Of a stretch of 64,000 nt of DNA, positions 9,969 through 20,152 are shown in pieces (the stretch's first letter is position 1; every line of letters starts with the position of its first letter). The position numbers and the translations under genes were made by a program. The notes beneath the pieces were generated by a model, which did not search any database, was not told where the DNA came from, and worked only from the letters and a program-made list of their open reading frames with translations. The DNA comes from Nitrosomonas sp. sh817 (GTDB lineage Bacteria; Pseudomonadota; Gammaproteobacteria; Burkholderiales; Nitrosomonadaceae), in contig NZ_CP133083.1 in NCBI RefSeq assembly GCF_030908545.1, positions 744,001-808,000 of the forward strand, written 5' to 3'.

Positions 9969-11081
9969 TAGACCCGGCCAATAAATAGTTTGAACTTTGA
10001 GTGATATTGCATGCCCATAGAAGAATGGAGAAAATAGATGCAAGAACCTTAAAGGATGAAGCGCTGCATGAACGGCGGCGGCAAGTGATTCGTCTTTACA
10101 AGCGAGGCAGCACTTCTGTGCAAATAGCGCAAATAACGGAACTGAGCGACACGGCTGTGAAGAAGATTATTCGACTTTATGAAACAGCTGGCGCAGCTGG
10201 ACTAAAACCTGGTAGACGGGGACGAAGCGTGGGTGACAAGCGCAGCCTCAGCGAAGAGCAGGAGTTGAGATTGCAACGGCTTATTTGCGATAAGCGTCCT
10301 GAGCAACTGAAGATGGATTTTGCATTGTGGAATCGTGGCGCGGTGAGTCAGTTAATCCAGCAGGAATGTGGCCTATCCATGCCGATACGTACGGTGGGGC
10401 ACTACCTTAAACGATGGGGGTTTACCCCGCAGAAGCCGATCCGGCGTGCTTACGAACAACGCCCGGAAGCGGTAAAGCAATGGCTCAATGAGCAATACCC
10501 GGAGATAGCCAGACGCGCTCGAACTGAAGGCGGTGAAATTCACTGGGGTGATGAAACAGCACTAGTCAACACGGATGTGCGAGGACGTGGTTTTGCACCC
10601 AAGGGAAAAACGCCGGTAGCCTATGCGCCTGGTACACGACAACGACTGTCAATGATTGCCACAGTGACAAACAAAGGTTGTGCACGGTGGCAGATTATCG
10701 ATGGCAATTTCAATTCGGATCGGCTCATTGAGTTTTTTGAGCTTCTGATCAAAGATACGGAGAAAAAAGTGTTCTTGATCCTGGATAATTTGAGAGTACA
10801 CCACAGCAAACCAGTAAAGGCTTGGCTGGAAGAAAATAAGGAAAAAATCGAATGCTTTTATTTGCCCAGCTACAGTCCGGAATTAAATCCAGAAGAGCGA
10901 TTAAATTCAGATTTGAAACAGGCTATCGGTTCTAAAGTGCCGACGCGTACCAAGGAAAAATTGCGTAACGCTGCCAACGATCACATGACGATGCTGGAGA
11001 ACAATCCAGAGCGTGTTGCTTCTTACTTCCAAGATCCATATGTAAAATATGCCGCTTAAAACTATTTAATGGCCGGATCAA
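9969..11081 (+). mobile_element. IS630-family insertion sequence, 1113 bp
   Basis: The left end reads TAGACCCGGCCAATAAATAG. The reverse complement of the right end reads TTGATCCGGCCATTAAATAG, so the terminal inverted repeats match at 17 of the first 20 positions. A TA dinucleotide at 9967-9968 and again at 11082-11083 is the target duplication typical of the IS630/Tc1 group. The single full-length transposase gene inside has its DDE residues. The element therefore appears complete and probably competent. Confidence 0.9.
10025..11059 (+). CDS. IS630-family transposase
   Basis: A 344-residue DDE transposase. An N-terminal helix-turn-helix (about residues 10-60, with the winged-helix linker GRRGRSVGDKR) is followed by a second DNA-binding part. 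The catalytic domain shows the three acidic positions in HWGDETAL, LILDNLRVHHSK and SPELNPEERLNSDLK. I prefer the ATG at 10025 over the upstream GTG at 10001 because the protein then starts MEKIDARTLK, as expected for the family. It is the only gene of the element and is transcribed in the same direction as the gene it interrupts. Confidence 0.9.
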   Translation: MEKIDARTLKDEALHERRRQVIRLYKRGSTSVQIAQITELSDTAVKKIIRLYETAGAAGLKPGRRGRSVGDKRSLSEEQELRLQRLICDKRPEQLKMDFALWNRGAVSQLIQQECGLSMPIRTVGHYLKRWGFTPQKPIRRAYEQRPEAVKQWLNEQYPEIARRARTEGGEIHWGDETALVNTDVRGRGFAPKGKTPVAYAPGTRQRLSMIATVTNKGCARWQIIDGNFNSDRLIEFFELLIKDTEKKVFLILDNLRVHHSKPVKAWLEENKEKIECFYLPSYSPELNPEERLNSDLKQAIGSKVPTRTKEKLRNAANDHMTMLENNPERVASYFQDPYVKYAA

Positions 11082-12011
11082 TAGTGCATATGCCGTCACA
11101 TATTTATTGGCGCATCGGGCGCTATCACGATGCTGCGGAAGCGAATGCCAGGGCGGTAGCCGTTGATGAAACGTATATTGCAAATTGCAAAGTGCAAAGC
11201 TTTTATACGGCTGCGTATTATCCGCATAATCTCCATTTCCTTTGGGCGGCTTATAGCATGGAGGGGCGAAGCGAAGCGGCGATAGCAGCCGCGGACAAAG
11301 TTGCGGCCAGTGTTTCCTTTGAGATGATACAGCAGTTTCCTGTTGTCGAATTTGTGAAAACGATTCCGGTGCTGACCTTGACCAATTTCGGCAAGTGGCA
11401 GGAAGTATTGCAGCAACCGCAACCCTCCGGCTCATTGCAGTTCTCTCAAGGGATCTGGCGCTATGCCCGGGCGATCGCGTATCTCAAGCTGGGTGATCCG
11501 GAAGCTGCGCAAGCAGAATACTTACTGTTGTCGAAGATTCGGACAAATGCCGATCTTGGTTCATTGGATGAACAGGACTATCCAGCCACTCAATTGTTGC
11601 AAATTGCCGATGAGTTGGTGCAGGCTGAGATTTTAATGGCGCGAAAGGATTATGCGAAAGCAATCACCGCTTATAAAGCTGCGGTTTTATTGCAGGATCA
11701 ATTGCCATACATGGAACCGCCGTTCTGGTATTACCCGATCCAGCTTTCGTTAGGCAAAGCGCTAATTGAAGCTGGAGATTTCATACAAGCGGAGATGGTT
11801 TATCGCGATAATCTCAAGAAATTCCCAAAAAACGGATGGGCGTTGCTGGGTTTGAAACAAAGCTTGCAAATGCAAGGTAAGGATTATGGCGAAATACAGA
11901 AAGCGTTCGATCAGGCTTGGCGGAACGCGGATGTTTCTTTAACCGCATCAAGATTTTGATCGATACAATTCTGTAGATCGAGTGCTAATTTCTTATAAAC
12001 AAGGATTTAAA

Positions 12012-12326
12012 GTGACAAGATTGGTTCGCAACCTGGTTTTGCTCTGGTTAATGTTGGTAACCCAGGGTTGTGAGTCCAGTGGGACGATCCGGTCGTTGAG
12101 TTGTGGCGGTATTCAGGGAAAACTATGTCCGGATGTTAACCAATATTGTGAATTCGAGGTAGGACAGTGCAGCGTTTCCGGGAAAGAAGGGACATGCAAA
12201 GTTAAACCGATGGCCTGTACCAAACAGTACGCTCCGGTTTGCGGTTGCGATGGCAAGACATACGGTAATGCCTGCGAAGCAGCTTCTGCCGGTGTTTCAC
12301 TTCAATACAAAGGGGAATGTAATTGA
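12012..12326 (+). CDS. Small lipoprotein with Kazal-type inhibitor domain
   Basis: About 104 residues from a GTG at 12012. AAGGA lies 6 bases before this start, which favours it over the GTG at 11982. The N-terminus is a signal peptide ending in a lipobox-like VTQGC, so the protein is probably membrane-anchored and periplasmic or exposed. The C-terminal 45 residues carry the Kazal signature: spaced cysteines around YAPVCGCDGKTYGNAC and a terminal Cys in YKGEC. Kazal domains inhibit serine proteases; bacterial members are uncommon and their targets mostly unknown. The upstream half has another six cysteines. It directly follows the broken TPR gene and may have been expressed with it. Confidence 0.75.
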   Translation: MTRLVRNLVLLWLMLVTQGCESSGTIRSLSCGGIQGKLCPDVNQYCEFEVGQCSVSGKEGTCKVKPMACTKQYAPVCGCDGKTYGNACEAASAGVSLQYKGECN

Positions 12327-12488
12327 CCCGGGTTATGCAATGGTTAATCAGGGTATGAATGCTCACAAGATCCGATTGATATCGACGATCTATTACCGGT
12401 GATCGCAAAAAGAGTAAACCGGGGTGCTATGAATTTGTAATTTCCGGTTGAGTAAAAAATAAAGCAACCAGTGCATGGTAGTTGATGA

Positions 12489-12959
12489 TCAAATGTTTTT
12501 AGTCATCTCTAGTTTTTTTACCAATGAATCAATAGCTTTCTTTAATTCAGAATCTGGCAGAGTTGCGGCGAGTTGATTGAAGCATGCTTTGCCATGTTCA
12601 CTAAGTTTTGGTTTTCTTATATCTGTATGTTTCTTAATATATTTTTTTTCTTCTGTCGAGTTTTGTGCTTGCACCAATATTTGAAATGAAGTAACTTTCC
12701 ATCCGTATTGTTGCAGTTTGCGAAGCAGCGATGGTGATAACTGCTTAAGTTTTGCTGCAATGGCGCCATTTTCAGCCAATATGGTTAATTTGCCATTAAT
12801 AATCCGACTAAGGCGGCAGTATTGTGCCATCTGGATTGGGATTAGTTTGTGGAAGGTTGACTGGTCCTTAAGCAATTGACGGGCTAATGTTAGCAAGTCC
12901 GCATATTCAGGTGTCTTGCCTAGCAGATTAAGATAAGAATCAACTTTATGAGGGGGCAT
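12489..12959 (-). CDS. DciA-like protein (DUF721)
   Basis: A 156-residue protein resembling DUF721/DciA, the widespread loader of the replicative helicase in bacteria lacking DnaC. The DciA-type fold is suggested by the central stretch with CRLSRIINGKLTILAENGAI and LRKLQQYGWKVTSFQI. The position supports the call, because in many betaproteobacteria DciA lies next to an M23 peptidase gene and secA, exactly as here. It is divergent from the peptidase gene with only about 30 bases between the starts. Confidence is moderate because the sequence is short and divergent. Confidence 0.65.
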   Translation of the reverse strand: MPPHKVDSYLNLLGKTPEYADLLTLARQLLKDQSTFHKLIPIQMAQYCRLSRIINGKLTILAENGAIAAKLKQLSPSLLRKLQQYGWKVTSFQILVQAQNSTEEKKYIKKHTDIRKPKLSEHGKACFNQLAATLPDSELKKAIDSLVKKLEMTKNI

Positions 12960-12991
12960 GGTTATTTAAAAAATATCCAGTGAGAAGAAGT

Positions 12992-13909
12992 ATGAATATT
13001 ATTTTGATAGCAAATAATTCTGAGCGAGCGCGCAAGCTGGCATTAACCAAAACGAATATCATTTTATCAATTGCCATATTTTCAATTATTATCATAACAT
13101 TAGCTTTAATCCTAAATTTTATTTCTTTGCGGTATGCTGACCGCATCGAAGCGCCTTTATTGAGAACGATACTGGTCAATCCTCAAGAGGAAAGGCATCA
13201 GAAAATCCAGATGCATTTACAGGATAATTTAAACATTATGGCTAGCAAGTTGGGCCAGATGCAAGCGCAATTGTTACGTTTGGATGCATTAGGCGAGCGC
13301 TTGGCGGAATCAACCGGAATTAAAACAAGGGATCTGTCATTTAAAGAGATTCCGGGGCAAGGCGGTGCGCGTAATAATGTGTTATCCGAAGATCTGACCG
13401 TTGATGAATTTGATCAGAAACTCCAGGAATTATCCAATTTGCTGGACGAGAGAGCGGATAAGCTGGGCGCATTGGATTCTTTGCTGCGCTACGGCAGGGT
13501 AACCAAGTTTGTGCTGCCTTCTGAAATGCCGGTTGAAACCGATTGGTATTCTTCCGGATTCGGGTACCGGATTGATCCATTTACCGGCAAAAAAGCTTTT
13601 CACGAAGGTGTCGACTTTGCTGCGGAAATTGGAACCCCGATAAAAGCGGCGGCCGGCGGGGTGGTGATCTATTCGGATCGTCATCCCGAATATGGTAATA
13701 TGATCGAAATTGACCATGGCGATGATCTGGTTAGCCGGTATGCGCATGCATCAAAACTGGTTGTTGCGCGTGGCGAGGTAGTATTGCAAGGCCAGAAAAT
13801 CGGTGAAGTTGGCAATACCGGACGTTCAACGGGAGCGCATTTGCATTTTGAAATCCGGGATAAAGATAAACCGCAGAATCCGTCTAAATTTTTAAAAAAA
13901 TCGAGTTAA
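12992..13909 (+). CDS. M23 family metallopeptidase (LytM/NlpD-like)
   Basis: A 305-residue membrane-anchored peptidase. A single membrane helix lies at about residues 20-45, followed by a coiled-coil stretch and a C-terminal LytM domain. The zinc-site motifs are present: HEGVDFAAEIGTP and, near the end, GAHLHFEIRD, with HGDDLVSRYAH between them. All predicted zinc ligands and catalytic histidines are intact, so an active peptidoglycan endopeptidase is likely. The ATG at 12992 is preferred over the GTG at 12980 because an AGAAG purine run precedes it. A rho-independent terminator separates it from secA. Confidence 0.88.
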   Translation: MNIILIANNSERARKLALTKTNIILSIAIFSIIIITLALILNFISLRYADRIEAPLLRTILVNPQEERHQKIQMHLQDNLNIMASKLGQMQAQLLRLDALGERLAESTGIKTRDLSFKEIPGQGGARNNVLSEDLTVDEFDQKLQELSNLLDERADKLGALDSLLRYGRVTKFVLPSEMPVETDWYSSGFGYRIDPFTGKKAFHEGVDFAAEIGTPIKAAAGGVVIYSDRHPEYGNMIEIDHGDDLVSRYAHASKLVVARGEVVLQGQKIGEVGNTGRSTGAHLHFEIRDKDKPQNPSKFLKKSS

Positions 13910-13938
13910 ATTGAATTTTCGGAATGTACAACTGATTG

Positions 13939-13971
13939 AAGGGTGAGAATTTAGCTCACCCTTTGTTTTTT
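13939..13971 (+). terminator. Rho-independent terminator after M23 peptidase gene
   Basis: A perfect 9-bp stem, AAGGGTGAG at 13939-13947 pairing with CTCACCCTT at 13955-13963, with a 7-base loop. It is followed by a T-rich tract to 13971. It lies 30 bases after the peptidase stop and 30 bases before the secA start. Confidence 0.85.
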
Positions 13972-14000
13972 AATTAATTATTCAAACTCATTAGAGACTT

Positions 14001-16730
14001 ATGCTAGGCAATTTACTCAAGAAGCTTTTTGGCAGTCGCAATGATCGGATGATCAAGCAATATACAGAGACCGTGCGTGCCATTAATGAGATGGAACCGG
14101 CAGTTGCAGCTTTGTCGGATATTGATTTGCGCGCTAAGACAGACGAATTCAAGCAGCGCGTTCAAAATGGCGAGTCGTTGGATGCATTATTGCCGGAAGC
14201 TTTTGCCGTGGTGCGCGAGACCGGTAAGCGGGTATTGCAGATGCGTCATTTTGACGCGCAACTGATTGGAGGAATGGTGCTTCACGCGGGTAAGATTGCC
14301 GAGATGCGGACCGGTGAGGGTAAAACGCTGATGGCGACGTTGCCGGCCTATTTAAATGCGCTGTCAGGCCACGGCGTTCATGTTGTTACTGTCAATGATT
14401 ATTTGGCCAAACGTGATGCTGAATGGATGGGGAAAATTTATCAGGCGCTGGGGATGAATGTTGGCGTTATTTTTGCCCAGATGCCGCACGATGAAAAACA
14501 AGCAGCCTATGCGGCCGATATTACTTATGGCACTAATAACGAATACGGTTTTGACTATCTGCGTGACAATATGGTGACACATGCCAATGAGCGTGTGCAA
14601 CGGGTGCTGAACTTTGCAATTGTCGACGAAGTGGATTCGATTTTGATTGACGAAGCCCGGACGCCATTAATTATCTCAGGGCAAGCTGAGGGTGATACTG
14701 AAATTTATGTGCGAATCAATGCTCTGGTTCCAAAACTGGCGAAACAAGAGAATGAAGATAGTCCCGGCGACTACAGTGTTGATGAAAAATCTCATCAAGT
14801 GACGATGAGCGAAGCAGGATTTGAACACGCCGAAAAGTTGCTGGCATCAGCCGGTTTGCTTGCATCGGGCACCAGTCTCTATGATCCTGCAAACATCAAC
14901 CTGATTCATCACTTAAATGCGGGTTTGCGCGCACATAGCTTGTATTTTAAGGATCAACATTATGTTGTTCAGAATGGTGAAGTCATTATCGTCGATGAGT
15001 TTACCGGGCGGTTAATGGCCGGTCGGCGCTGGTCCGATGGATTGCATCAGGCCGTTGAAGCGAAGGAAGGCGTTGCAATTCAAAAAGAAAATCAGACACT
15101 GGCTTCAATTACCTTTCAAAACTATTTCCGCATGTATCACAAATTATCCGGTATGACGGGTACCGCTGATACGGAAGCTGCGGAATTTCAGCAAATCTAT
15201 GGCCTGGAAACAATTATCATTCCAACGCATAAACCGATGATCCGCGAAGATCGTATGGACTTAGTTTATCGCACCACGAAAGAAAAAAATGAGGCCATCA
15301 TTCATGAAATCAAGGATTGTTATGAGCGCGGCCAGCCGGTTTTGGTGGGTACAACTTCCATTGAGAATAATGAATTGTTATCAAAATTACTCGACCGGGA
15401 AAAATTGCCTCATCAAGTTTTGAACGCAAAACAACACGCCAGCGAGGCGCTGATTGTGACACAGGCAGGGCGTCCCAAAATGGTTACGATCGCAACCAAT
15501 ATGGCAGGTCGAGGCACTGACATCGTACTGGGGGGTAATCCCGAGCCAGAAATTGAGCGGATACGTCATGATGACAAGTTAAGTGAAGCAGATAAAGAAA
15601 AGCGCATACATGAAATCTACGAACAATGGAAAGTTACGCACCAAGAAGTTCTCAGTAAAGGCGGTTTGCATATTGTGGGAACGGAGCGTCATGAGTCTCG
15701 GCGTGTAGATAATCAGTTGCGCGGGCGTTCTGGTAGGCAAGGAGATCCTGGTTCGAGTCGTTTTTTTCTCTCATTGGAAGACCCGTTGTTGCGTATTTTT
15801 GCCTCTGATCGCGTCGCCAATATTATGAATCGATTGAAGATGCCGGAAGGAGAAGCCATCGAGCATCCATGGGTCACGCGTGCAATTGAGAACGCGCAAC
15901 GCAAAGTTGAAGCAAGAAATTTTGATATGCGCAAGCAGTTGCTGGAATACGATGATGTGGCCAATGATCAACGCAATGTTATCTATCAGCAGCGAAATGA
16001 ATTGCTGGAAGCAGATCACGATATCTCGGAGACCATTGCAGCAATTCGGGAAAGTGTCCTGAGTGGTCAATTCTACACCCACATTCCGCCGCAAAGCGTC
16101 GAAGAGCAATGGGATGTGACAGGATTAGAGAAAGTGCTTGCGGTGGACTATCAACTACATTTCCCGATACAGCAATGGCTCGAGAAAGAACCTGAATTGC
16201 ATGAAGAAAATTTGCTTGAACGCATTCTTAATTCCGCAGAGGAAAATTATCAAGCCAAGGTGCAGCTCGTCGGTGCAGAGATTATGCATCATTATGAACG
16301 AGTGGTAATGCTGCAAATTCTTGATTCGCATTGGCGAGAACATCTGGCTGCATTGGACCATTTACGCCAGGGCATTCATTTACGTGGTTACGCGCAAAAG
16401 AATCCGAAGCAAGAGTATAAACGTGAAGCTTTCGAGCTTTTTACTAATATGCTTGAAGAAGTCAAAAATGAAGTTACAAGGATACTTCTTGCTGTTCAAA
16501 TTAAAAATGAACAGCAGGTTGATGCAGCATCTGAAACATTGCGGCCTCCTGAGAAAATTGAATTTCATCATGGTACTCCGGGAATTTTTGAAGAGGATTC
16601 GGGGAATGAGGAAATCCAGAATGATAAAGCCCAGCCGTTCGTACGCTCAAATGAAAAAATAGGTCGAAATCAGCCTTGTCCATGTGGATCGGGTAAGAAA
16701 TATAAACAATGTCATGGGAAGATTAAGTAA
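14001..16730 (+). CDS. secA: Preprotein translocase ATPase SecA
   Basis: The motor ATPase of the Sec pathway, 909 residues, normal length. Walker A is in [15 protein letters not shown] (about residue 103) and the DEAD-type Walker B is in [15 protein letters not shown]. The second helicase domain has [17 protein letters not shown] and [20 protein letters not shown]. The C-terminus carries the zinc-binding SecB-interaction tail [14 protein letters not shown]. It is monocistronic by layout, with a terminator upstream and a promoter-like element downstream before petA. Confidence 0.98.
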   Translation: MLGNLLKKLFGSRNDRMIKQYTETVRAINEMEPAVAALSDIDLRAKTDEFKQRVQNGESLDALLPEAFAVVRETGKRVLQMRHFDAQLIGGMVLHAGKIAEMRTGEGKTLMATLPAYLNALSGHGVHVVTVNDYLAKRDAEWMGKIYQALGMNVGVIFAQMPHDEKQAAYAADITYGTNNEYGFDYLRDNMVTHANERVQRVLNFAIVDEVDSILIDEARTPLIISGQAEGDTEIYVRINALVPKLAKQENEDSPGDYSVDEKSHQVTMSEAGFEHAEKLLASAGLLASGTSLYDPANINLIHHLNAGLRAHSLYFKDQHYVVQNGEVIIVDEFTGRLMAGRRWSDGLHQAVEAKEGVAIQKENQTLASITFQNYFRMYHKLSGMTGTADTEAAEFQQIYGLETIIIPTHKPMIREDRMDLVYRTTKEKNEAIIHEIKDCYERGQPVLVGTTSIENNELLSKLLDREKLPHQVLNAKQHASEALIVTQAGRPKMVTIATNMAGRGTDIVLGGNPEPEIERIRHDDKLSEADKEKRIHEIYEQWKVTHQEVLSKGGLHIVGTERHESRRVDNQLRGRSGRQGDPGSSRFFLSLEDPLLRIFASDRVANIMNRLKMPEGEAIEHPWVTRAIENAQRKVEARNFDMRKQLLEYDDVANDQRNVIYQQRNELLEADHDISETIAAIRESVLSGQFYTHIPPQSVEEQWDVTGLEKVLAVDYQLHFPIQQWLEKEPELHEENLLERILNSAEENYQAKVQLVGAEIMHHYERVVMLQILDSHWREHLAALDHLRQGIHLRGYAQKNPKQEYKREAFELFTNMLEEVKNEVTRILLAVQIKNEQQVDAASETLRPPEKIEFHHGTPGIFEEDSGNEEIQNDKAQPFVRSNEKIGRNQPCPCGSGKKYKQCHGKIK

Positions 16731-16801
16731 TTACTTCAAAACGTACTTATTTTTTGGTGATTATGAGTGGAAGAAGAATCTTATTATCCTTGAAACGATT
16801 G

Positions 16802-16810
16802 TGGTATACT
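16802..16810 (+). promoter_or_regulatory. Candidate extended -10 promoter for petABC
   Basis: The sequence TGGTATACT is an extended -10 element (TG, one base, then TATACT) in the 194-base gap between secA and petA, about 115 bases before the petA start. No good -35 hexamer sits at 17 bases, which fits an extended -10 promoter. This is a prediction from sequence only. Confidence 0.45.
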
Positions 16811-16924
16811 GCGCGCTTTTGTGGTTGGCGCGTTAAGGAAGTGAACGAAAACAGTTGGGGTTCTTAATATTATCCTTTGTTTTTATAGGGTTACTCGAGA
16901 TAATTACTGATGGAATGATTGAAT

Positions 16925-17536
16925 ATGATGGCAGATAGTTTCAGCATCAATGATAAGATGAGCGGCAGGAGAAAGTTTTTAGTCGCTGCGACTTCTGTAG
17001 CGGGTGGTATAGCGGGCGCTGCGATTGCAACGCCTTTTTTATTGAGTATGATGCCCAGCGAAAGAGCAAAAGCGGCGGGGGCACCGGTAGAGGTGGATAT
17101 ATCCAAGCTTGAACCGGGGATGCTTATGATGGTTGAATGGCGTGGCAGGGTCGTGTGGGTATTAAATCGCACACCAGATATGCTTGAGACGCTTGCAAAA
17201 TTAGAGGATCAATTAGCTGATCCGAATTCTGAAAAGAATCAGCAACCTGAATATGCCAGAAATCGCACGCGTTCTATCAAGCCGGAAATACTTGTTACCG
17301 AAGGCGTTTGTACGCATCTGGGATGTTCCCCCGTATTCAGAAAAGATGTCGCTCCCGCAGATTTGGGGCCTGATTGGCTAGGCGGCTTTTTCTGTCCATG
17401 TCACGGTTCGAAATTTGATTTGGCAGGTCGCGTTTATAAAAGTGTACCGGCTCCGACGAATATGGTTGTGCCGCCACATGTTTATCTAAGTGATAGTCGT
17501 CTTTTAATTGGATCTGAGAGTGAGGGATCTGCGTAA
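16925..17536 (+). CDS. petA: Ubiquinol-cytochrome c reductase Rieske iron-sulfur subunit
   Basis: A 203-residue Rieske protein of the cytochrome bc1 complex. It has a twin-arginine export signal (GRRKFLVAATSVAGG) that doubles as the membrane anchor. The 2Fe-2S cluster ligands are in CTHLGC and CPCHGS. I chose the ATG at 16925; 16928 is equally possible. In an ammonia oxidiser the bc1 complex takes part in electron flow between the quinone pool and cytochrome c, including reverse flow for NADH production. The petB start follows the stop codon with no gap. Confidence 0.95.
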   Translation: MMADSFSINDKMSGRRKFLVAATSVAGGIAGAAIATPFLLSMMPSERAKAAGAPVEVDISKLEPGMLMMVEWRGRVVWVLNRTPDMLETLAKLEDQLADPNSEKNQQPEYARNRTRSIKPEILVTEGVCTHLGCSPVFRKDVAPADLGPDWLGGFFCPCHGSKFDLAGRVYKSVPAPTNMVVPPHVYLSDSRLLIGSESEGSA

Positions 17537-18784
17537 ATGAGTAATATGTTTAATTCCATGATAGAGTGGATTGATAAGCGTTTTCCATTGACATCGAATT
17601 GGAAAGCGCATCTTTCCGAATACTACGCACCTAAGAATTTTAATTTCTGGTATTTTTTTGGTTCCTTGGCTTTATTGGTCTTGGTTAATCAGTTGCTAAC
17701 CGGTATTTTCCTGACGATGAATTATAAACCTGATGCGAGTCAAGCGTTCGCATCGGTTGAATATATCATGCGCGATGTGGAATATGGCTGGTTAATCAGA
17801 TATATGCATTCAACCGGCGCATCGATGTTTTTTGTGGTTGTTTACTTGCACATGTTCCGGGGGATGATGTACGGTTCATATCGAAAACCGCGGGAACTCC
17901 TGTGGTTGGTGGGGATGTGCATATTTTTCGTTCTCATGAGTTTGGCTTTCACGGGCTATATTCTGCCATGGGGACAAATGTCATACTGGGGAGCGCAGGT
18001 GATTGTGAGTATGTTTGGTGCGATACCGGCTATCGGCGATACGCTCCAGCAATGGCTATTGGGTGACTTCACACTTTCAGATGCGGCGCTTAATCGGTTT
18101 TTTGCCTATCATGTTGTGACATTACCGCTGGTACTGCTGGTACTGGTATTCGTACACATTCTGGCCTTGCATGAAACTGGATCCAATAATCCGGACGGGA
18201 TTGAGATCAAAGAAAACAAAAACCCGTCAACAGGTATTCCAGTAGACGGCATACCATTTCATCCCTATTACACGGTTAAAGATATTGTAGGTGTGGTGGT
18301 CTTTCTATTTGTGTTCTGTGGAATTATTTTCTTTGCCCCTGAAATGGGTGGATATTTCTTGGAATATAATAATTTCATTCCTGCGAATACTTTGCAAACA
18401 CCCGACCATATTGCACCGGTTTGGTATTTTACTCCCTACTATTCAATGCTTAGGGCTGTAACGGTCAATTTTCTCGGAATTGATGCTAAATTGTGGGGTG
18501 TCATATTAATGGCCGGTTCAGTAGTCATTTTTTGTTTCCTACCATGGTTGGATCGAAGTCCTGTTAAATCGATTCGCTATAAAGGACCATACTTCAAGAT
18601 TGCATTGACGCTGTTTGTTATTAGCTTTTTTGTATTGGGTTGGCTTGGAACAAAATCACCAACACCTATGTATACGTTGCTTGCGCAAATTTTCACCGTA
18701 ATATATTTTGCATTCTTTATCTTGATGCCATGGTATAGCAAGATAGATAAGACAAAACCTGAGCCCAAAAGACTACAAGAGTAA
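17537..18784 (+). CDS. petB: Cytochrome b of the bc1 complex
   Basis: A 415-residue integral membrane protein with about eight helices. The haem-ligand histidines lie in helices B and D, seen as RYMHSTGASMFFVVVYLHMF and FAYHVVTLPLVLLVLVFVHI. The Qo-site motif is present as PEMGGYF rather than the canonical PEWY, a variation of this loop. Tightly packed between petA and petC. Confidence 0.95.
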   Translation: MSNMFNSMIEWIDKRFPLTSNWKAHLSEYYAPKNFNFWYFFGSLALLVLVNQLLTGIFLTMNYKPDASQAFASVEYIMRDVEYGWLIRYMHSTGASMFFVVVYLHMFRGMMYGSYRKPRELLWLVGMCIFFVLMSLAFTGYILPWGQMSYWGAQVIVSMFGAIPAIGDTLQQWLLGDFTLSDAALNRFFAYHVVTLPLVLLVLVFVHILALHETGSNNPDGIEIKENKNPSTGIPVDGIPFHPYYTVKDIVGVVVFLFVFCGIIFFAPEMGGYFLEYNNFIPANTLQTPDHIAPVWYFTPYYSMLRAVTVNFLGIDAKLWGVILMAGSVVIFCFLPWLDRSPVKSIRYKGPYFKIALTLFVISFFVLGWLGTKSPTPMYTLLAQIFTVIYFAFFILMPWYSKIDKTKPEPKRLQE

Positions 18785-18788
18785 AAAA

Positions 18789-19502
18789 ATGATGAAATTA
18801 ACGATCGCTTTATTAATTTTATGTATGGTTCCATTTGGGAATGCTAATGCAGCTGAATCAGATGTTCCATTAGATAGAGCCCCGGTTGATATTACTGACA
18901 ATGCTTCTTTGCAGCGTGGTGCAGAAACCTTTGTGAATTACTGTTTAACATGTCATGGTGCAAGTTATATGCGCTACAACAGACACCGCGATATCGGATT
19001 ATCGAATGAAGAAGTCCTGGATAAATTAGTATTTACAGGGCAAAAAGTTGGTGATTTGATGTTATCTGCAATGCGTAAAAAAGAAGGGCAAGAATGGTTC
19101 GGTGTCGTTCCACCAGACTTGTCAGTTATTGCGCGTTCGCGAGGAGCTGATTGGCTATATACCTACTTGCGAGCATTCTATCGGGATGATGCTACAAGCA
19201 CTGGATGGAACAATTTTGTATTTGATCGTGTTGCAATGCCTCATGTCTTGTATCAATTCCAAGGCGAGCAACGATTGGTAGTGAAAGGCGATCAAAAAAG
19301 CTTAATGCTTGATAAGCCAGGTCAAATGACTACAGCCGATTATGATAAATTCGTTGGCGATTTGGTTAATTATCTGGTTTATTTGGGTGAGCCGCATGCA
19401 AATGCCCGGATAGAATTGGGTACCAAAGTGATGATCTTTCTGCTGTTCATGTTTGCTTTGTCATATGTGCTGAAGAAAGAGTATTGGAGAGATATTCATT
19501 AA
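18789..19502 (+). CDS. petC: Cytochrome c1 of the bc1 complex
   Basis: A 237-residue membrane-anchored c-type cytochrome. It has a cleavable signal peptide (MKLTIALLILCMVPFGNANA), a single haem site CLTCH at about residues 53-57, and a candidate Met axial ligand in RVAMPHVLYQF. A C-terminal membrane helix is followed by KKEYWRDIH. It starts 4 bases after petB and completes the petABC operon. Confidence 0.95.
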   Translation: MMKLTIALLILCMVPFGNANAAESDVPLDRAPVDITDNASLQRGAETFVNYCLTCHGASYMRYNRHRDIGLSNEEVLDKLVFTGQKVGDLMLSAMRKKEGQEWFGVVPPDLSVIARSRGADWLYTYLRAFYRDDATSTGWNNFVFDRVAMPHVLYQFQGEQRLVVKGDQKSLMLDKPGQMTTADYDKFVGDLVNYLVYLGEPHANARIELGTKVMIFLLFMFALSYVLKKEYWRDIH

Positions 19503-19552
19503 GACTTCAAGCTTGCCTGAATGTGCGGGTGATTTAGTCAGAGATTGAAGTT

Positions 19553-20152
19553 ATGATGACGCTATATTCAACGATTACATGTCCCTATAGTCATCGATGC
19601 AGAATTGTACTGCACGAGAAAGATATGGATTTCCAAGTGATTGATGTTGACCCCAATAATAAATCAGAAGACTTGGCTGTTATGAGTCCTTATGGTAGAG
19701 CGCCTGTGCTTGTGGAACGCGATCTGGTTTTGTATGAATCGAATATTATCAATGAATATATCGATGATCGCTTTCCGCACCCACAGTTAATGCCTGCAGA
19801 TCCTGTGATGCGTGCGCGTGCCAGATTACTGTTGTTTCGTTTTGAACAGGAGTTGTTCTGTCATATCGATGCATTTGAGGGAGACGACCAAAAGGCCATA
19901 GACAAGGCTCGAGCGGTGATTGCAGAAAATCTAACGATGATCTCTCCAGTTTTTGAAAAACAGAAATTCATGCTTGGTGATGAGTTTTCGATGCTTGATG
20001 TTGCAATTGCTCCTTTATTATGGCGTTTGGAATATTTTGGAATAAAACTTCCTAAACAAGCGGCGCCTTTATTAAAGTATTCCGAGAGATTATTTAGCCG
20101 CCCATTGTTCATTGATGCATTATCGGCATCCGAAAAAGTCATGCGCAAATGA
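19553..20152 (+). CDS. sspA: Stringent starvation protein A
   Basis: A 199-residue GST-fold protein that binds RNA polymerase in homologues. The thioredoxin-like N-terminal half starts with LYSTITCPYSHRCRIVLHEK and contains VLVERDLVLYESNIINEYID. The helical C-terminal half completes the fold. The order petABC-sspA-sspB is common in betaproteobacteria. Its stop codon overlaps the start of sspB. Confidence 0.93.
   Translation: MMTLYSTITCPYSHRCRIVLHEKDMDFQVIDVDPNNKSEDLAVMSPYGRAPVLVERDLVLYESNIINEYIDDRFPHPQLMPADPVMRARARLLLFRFEQELFCHIDAFEGDDQKAIDKARAVIAENLTMISPVFEKQKFMLGDEFSMLDVAIAPLLWRLEYFGIKLPKQAAPLLKYSERLFSRPLFIDALSASEKVMRK

Larger units (their letters stand above)
9159..11959 (+). pseudogene. 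TPR lipoprotein gene interrupted by IS630-family element
   Basis: The two halves lie at 9159-9968 and 11084-11959. Removing the insertion and one TA copy restores one open frame of about 561 residues. Across the junction it reads PDAGHL then VHMPSHIYWRIG, a run I recognise from intact bacterial TPR proteins. I chose the ATG at 9159 because AGGAAG sits 8 bases upstream and it starts a lipoprotein signal with lipobox MVAC. The N-terminal half contains repeat-like segments such as AYFNQGLIMSFAFNH and CYWGEALALGPN. No other frameshift or stop is visible, so the disruption looks recent. The function of the intact protein is unknown. The fragment before the element could still give a truncated lipoprotein. 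Confidence 0.9.
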
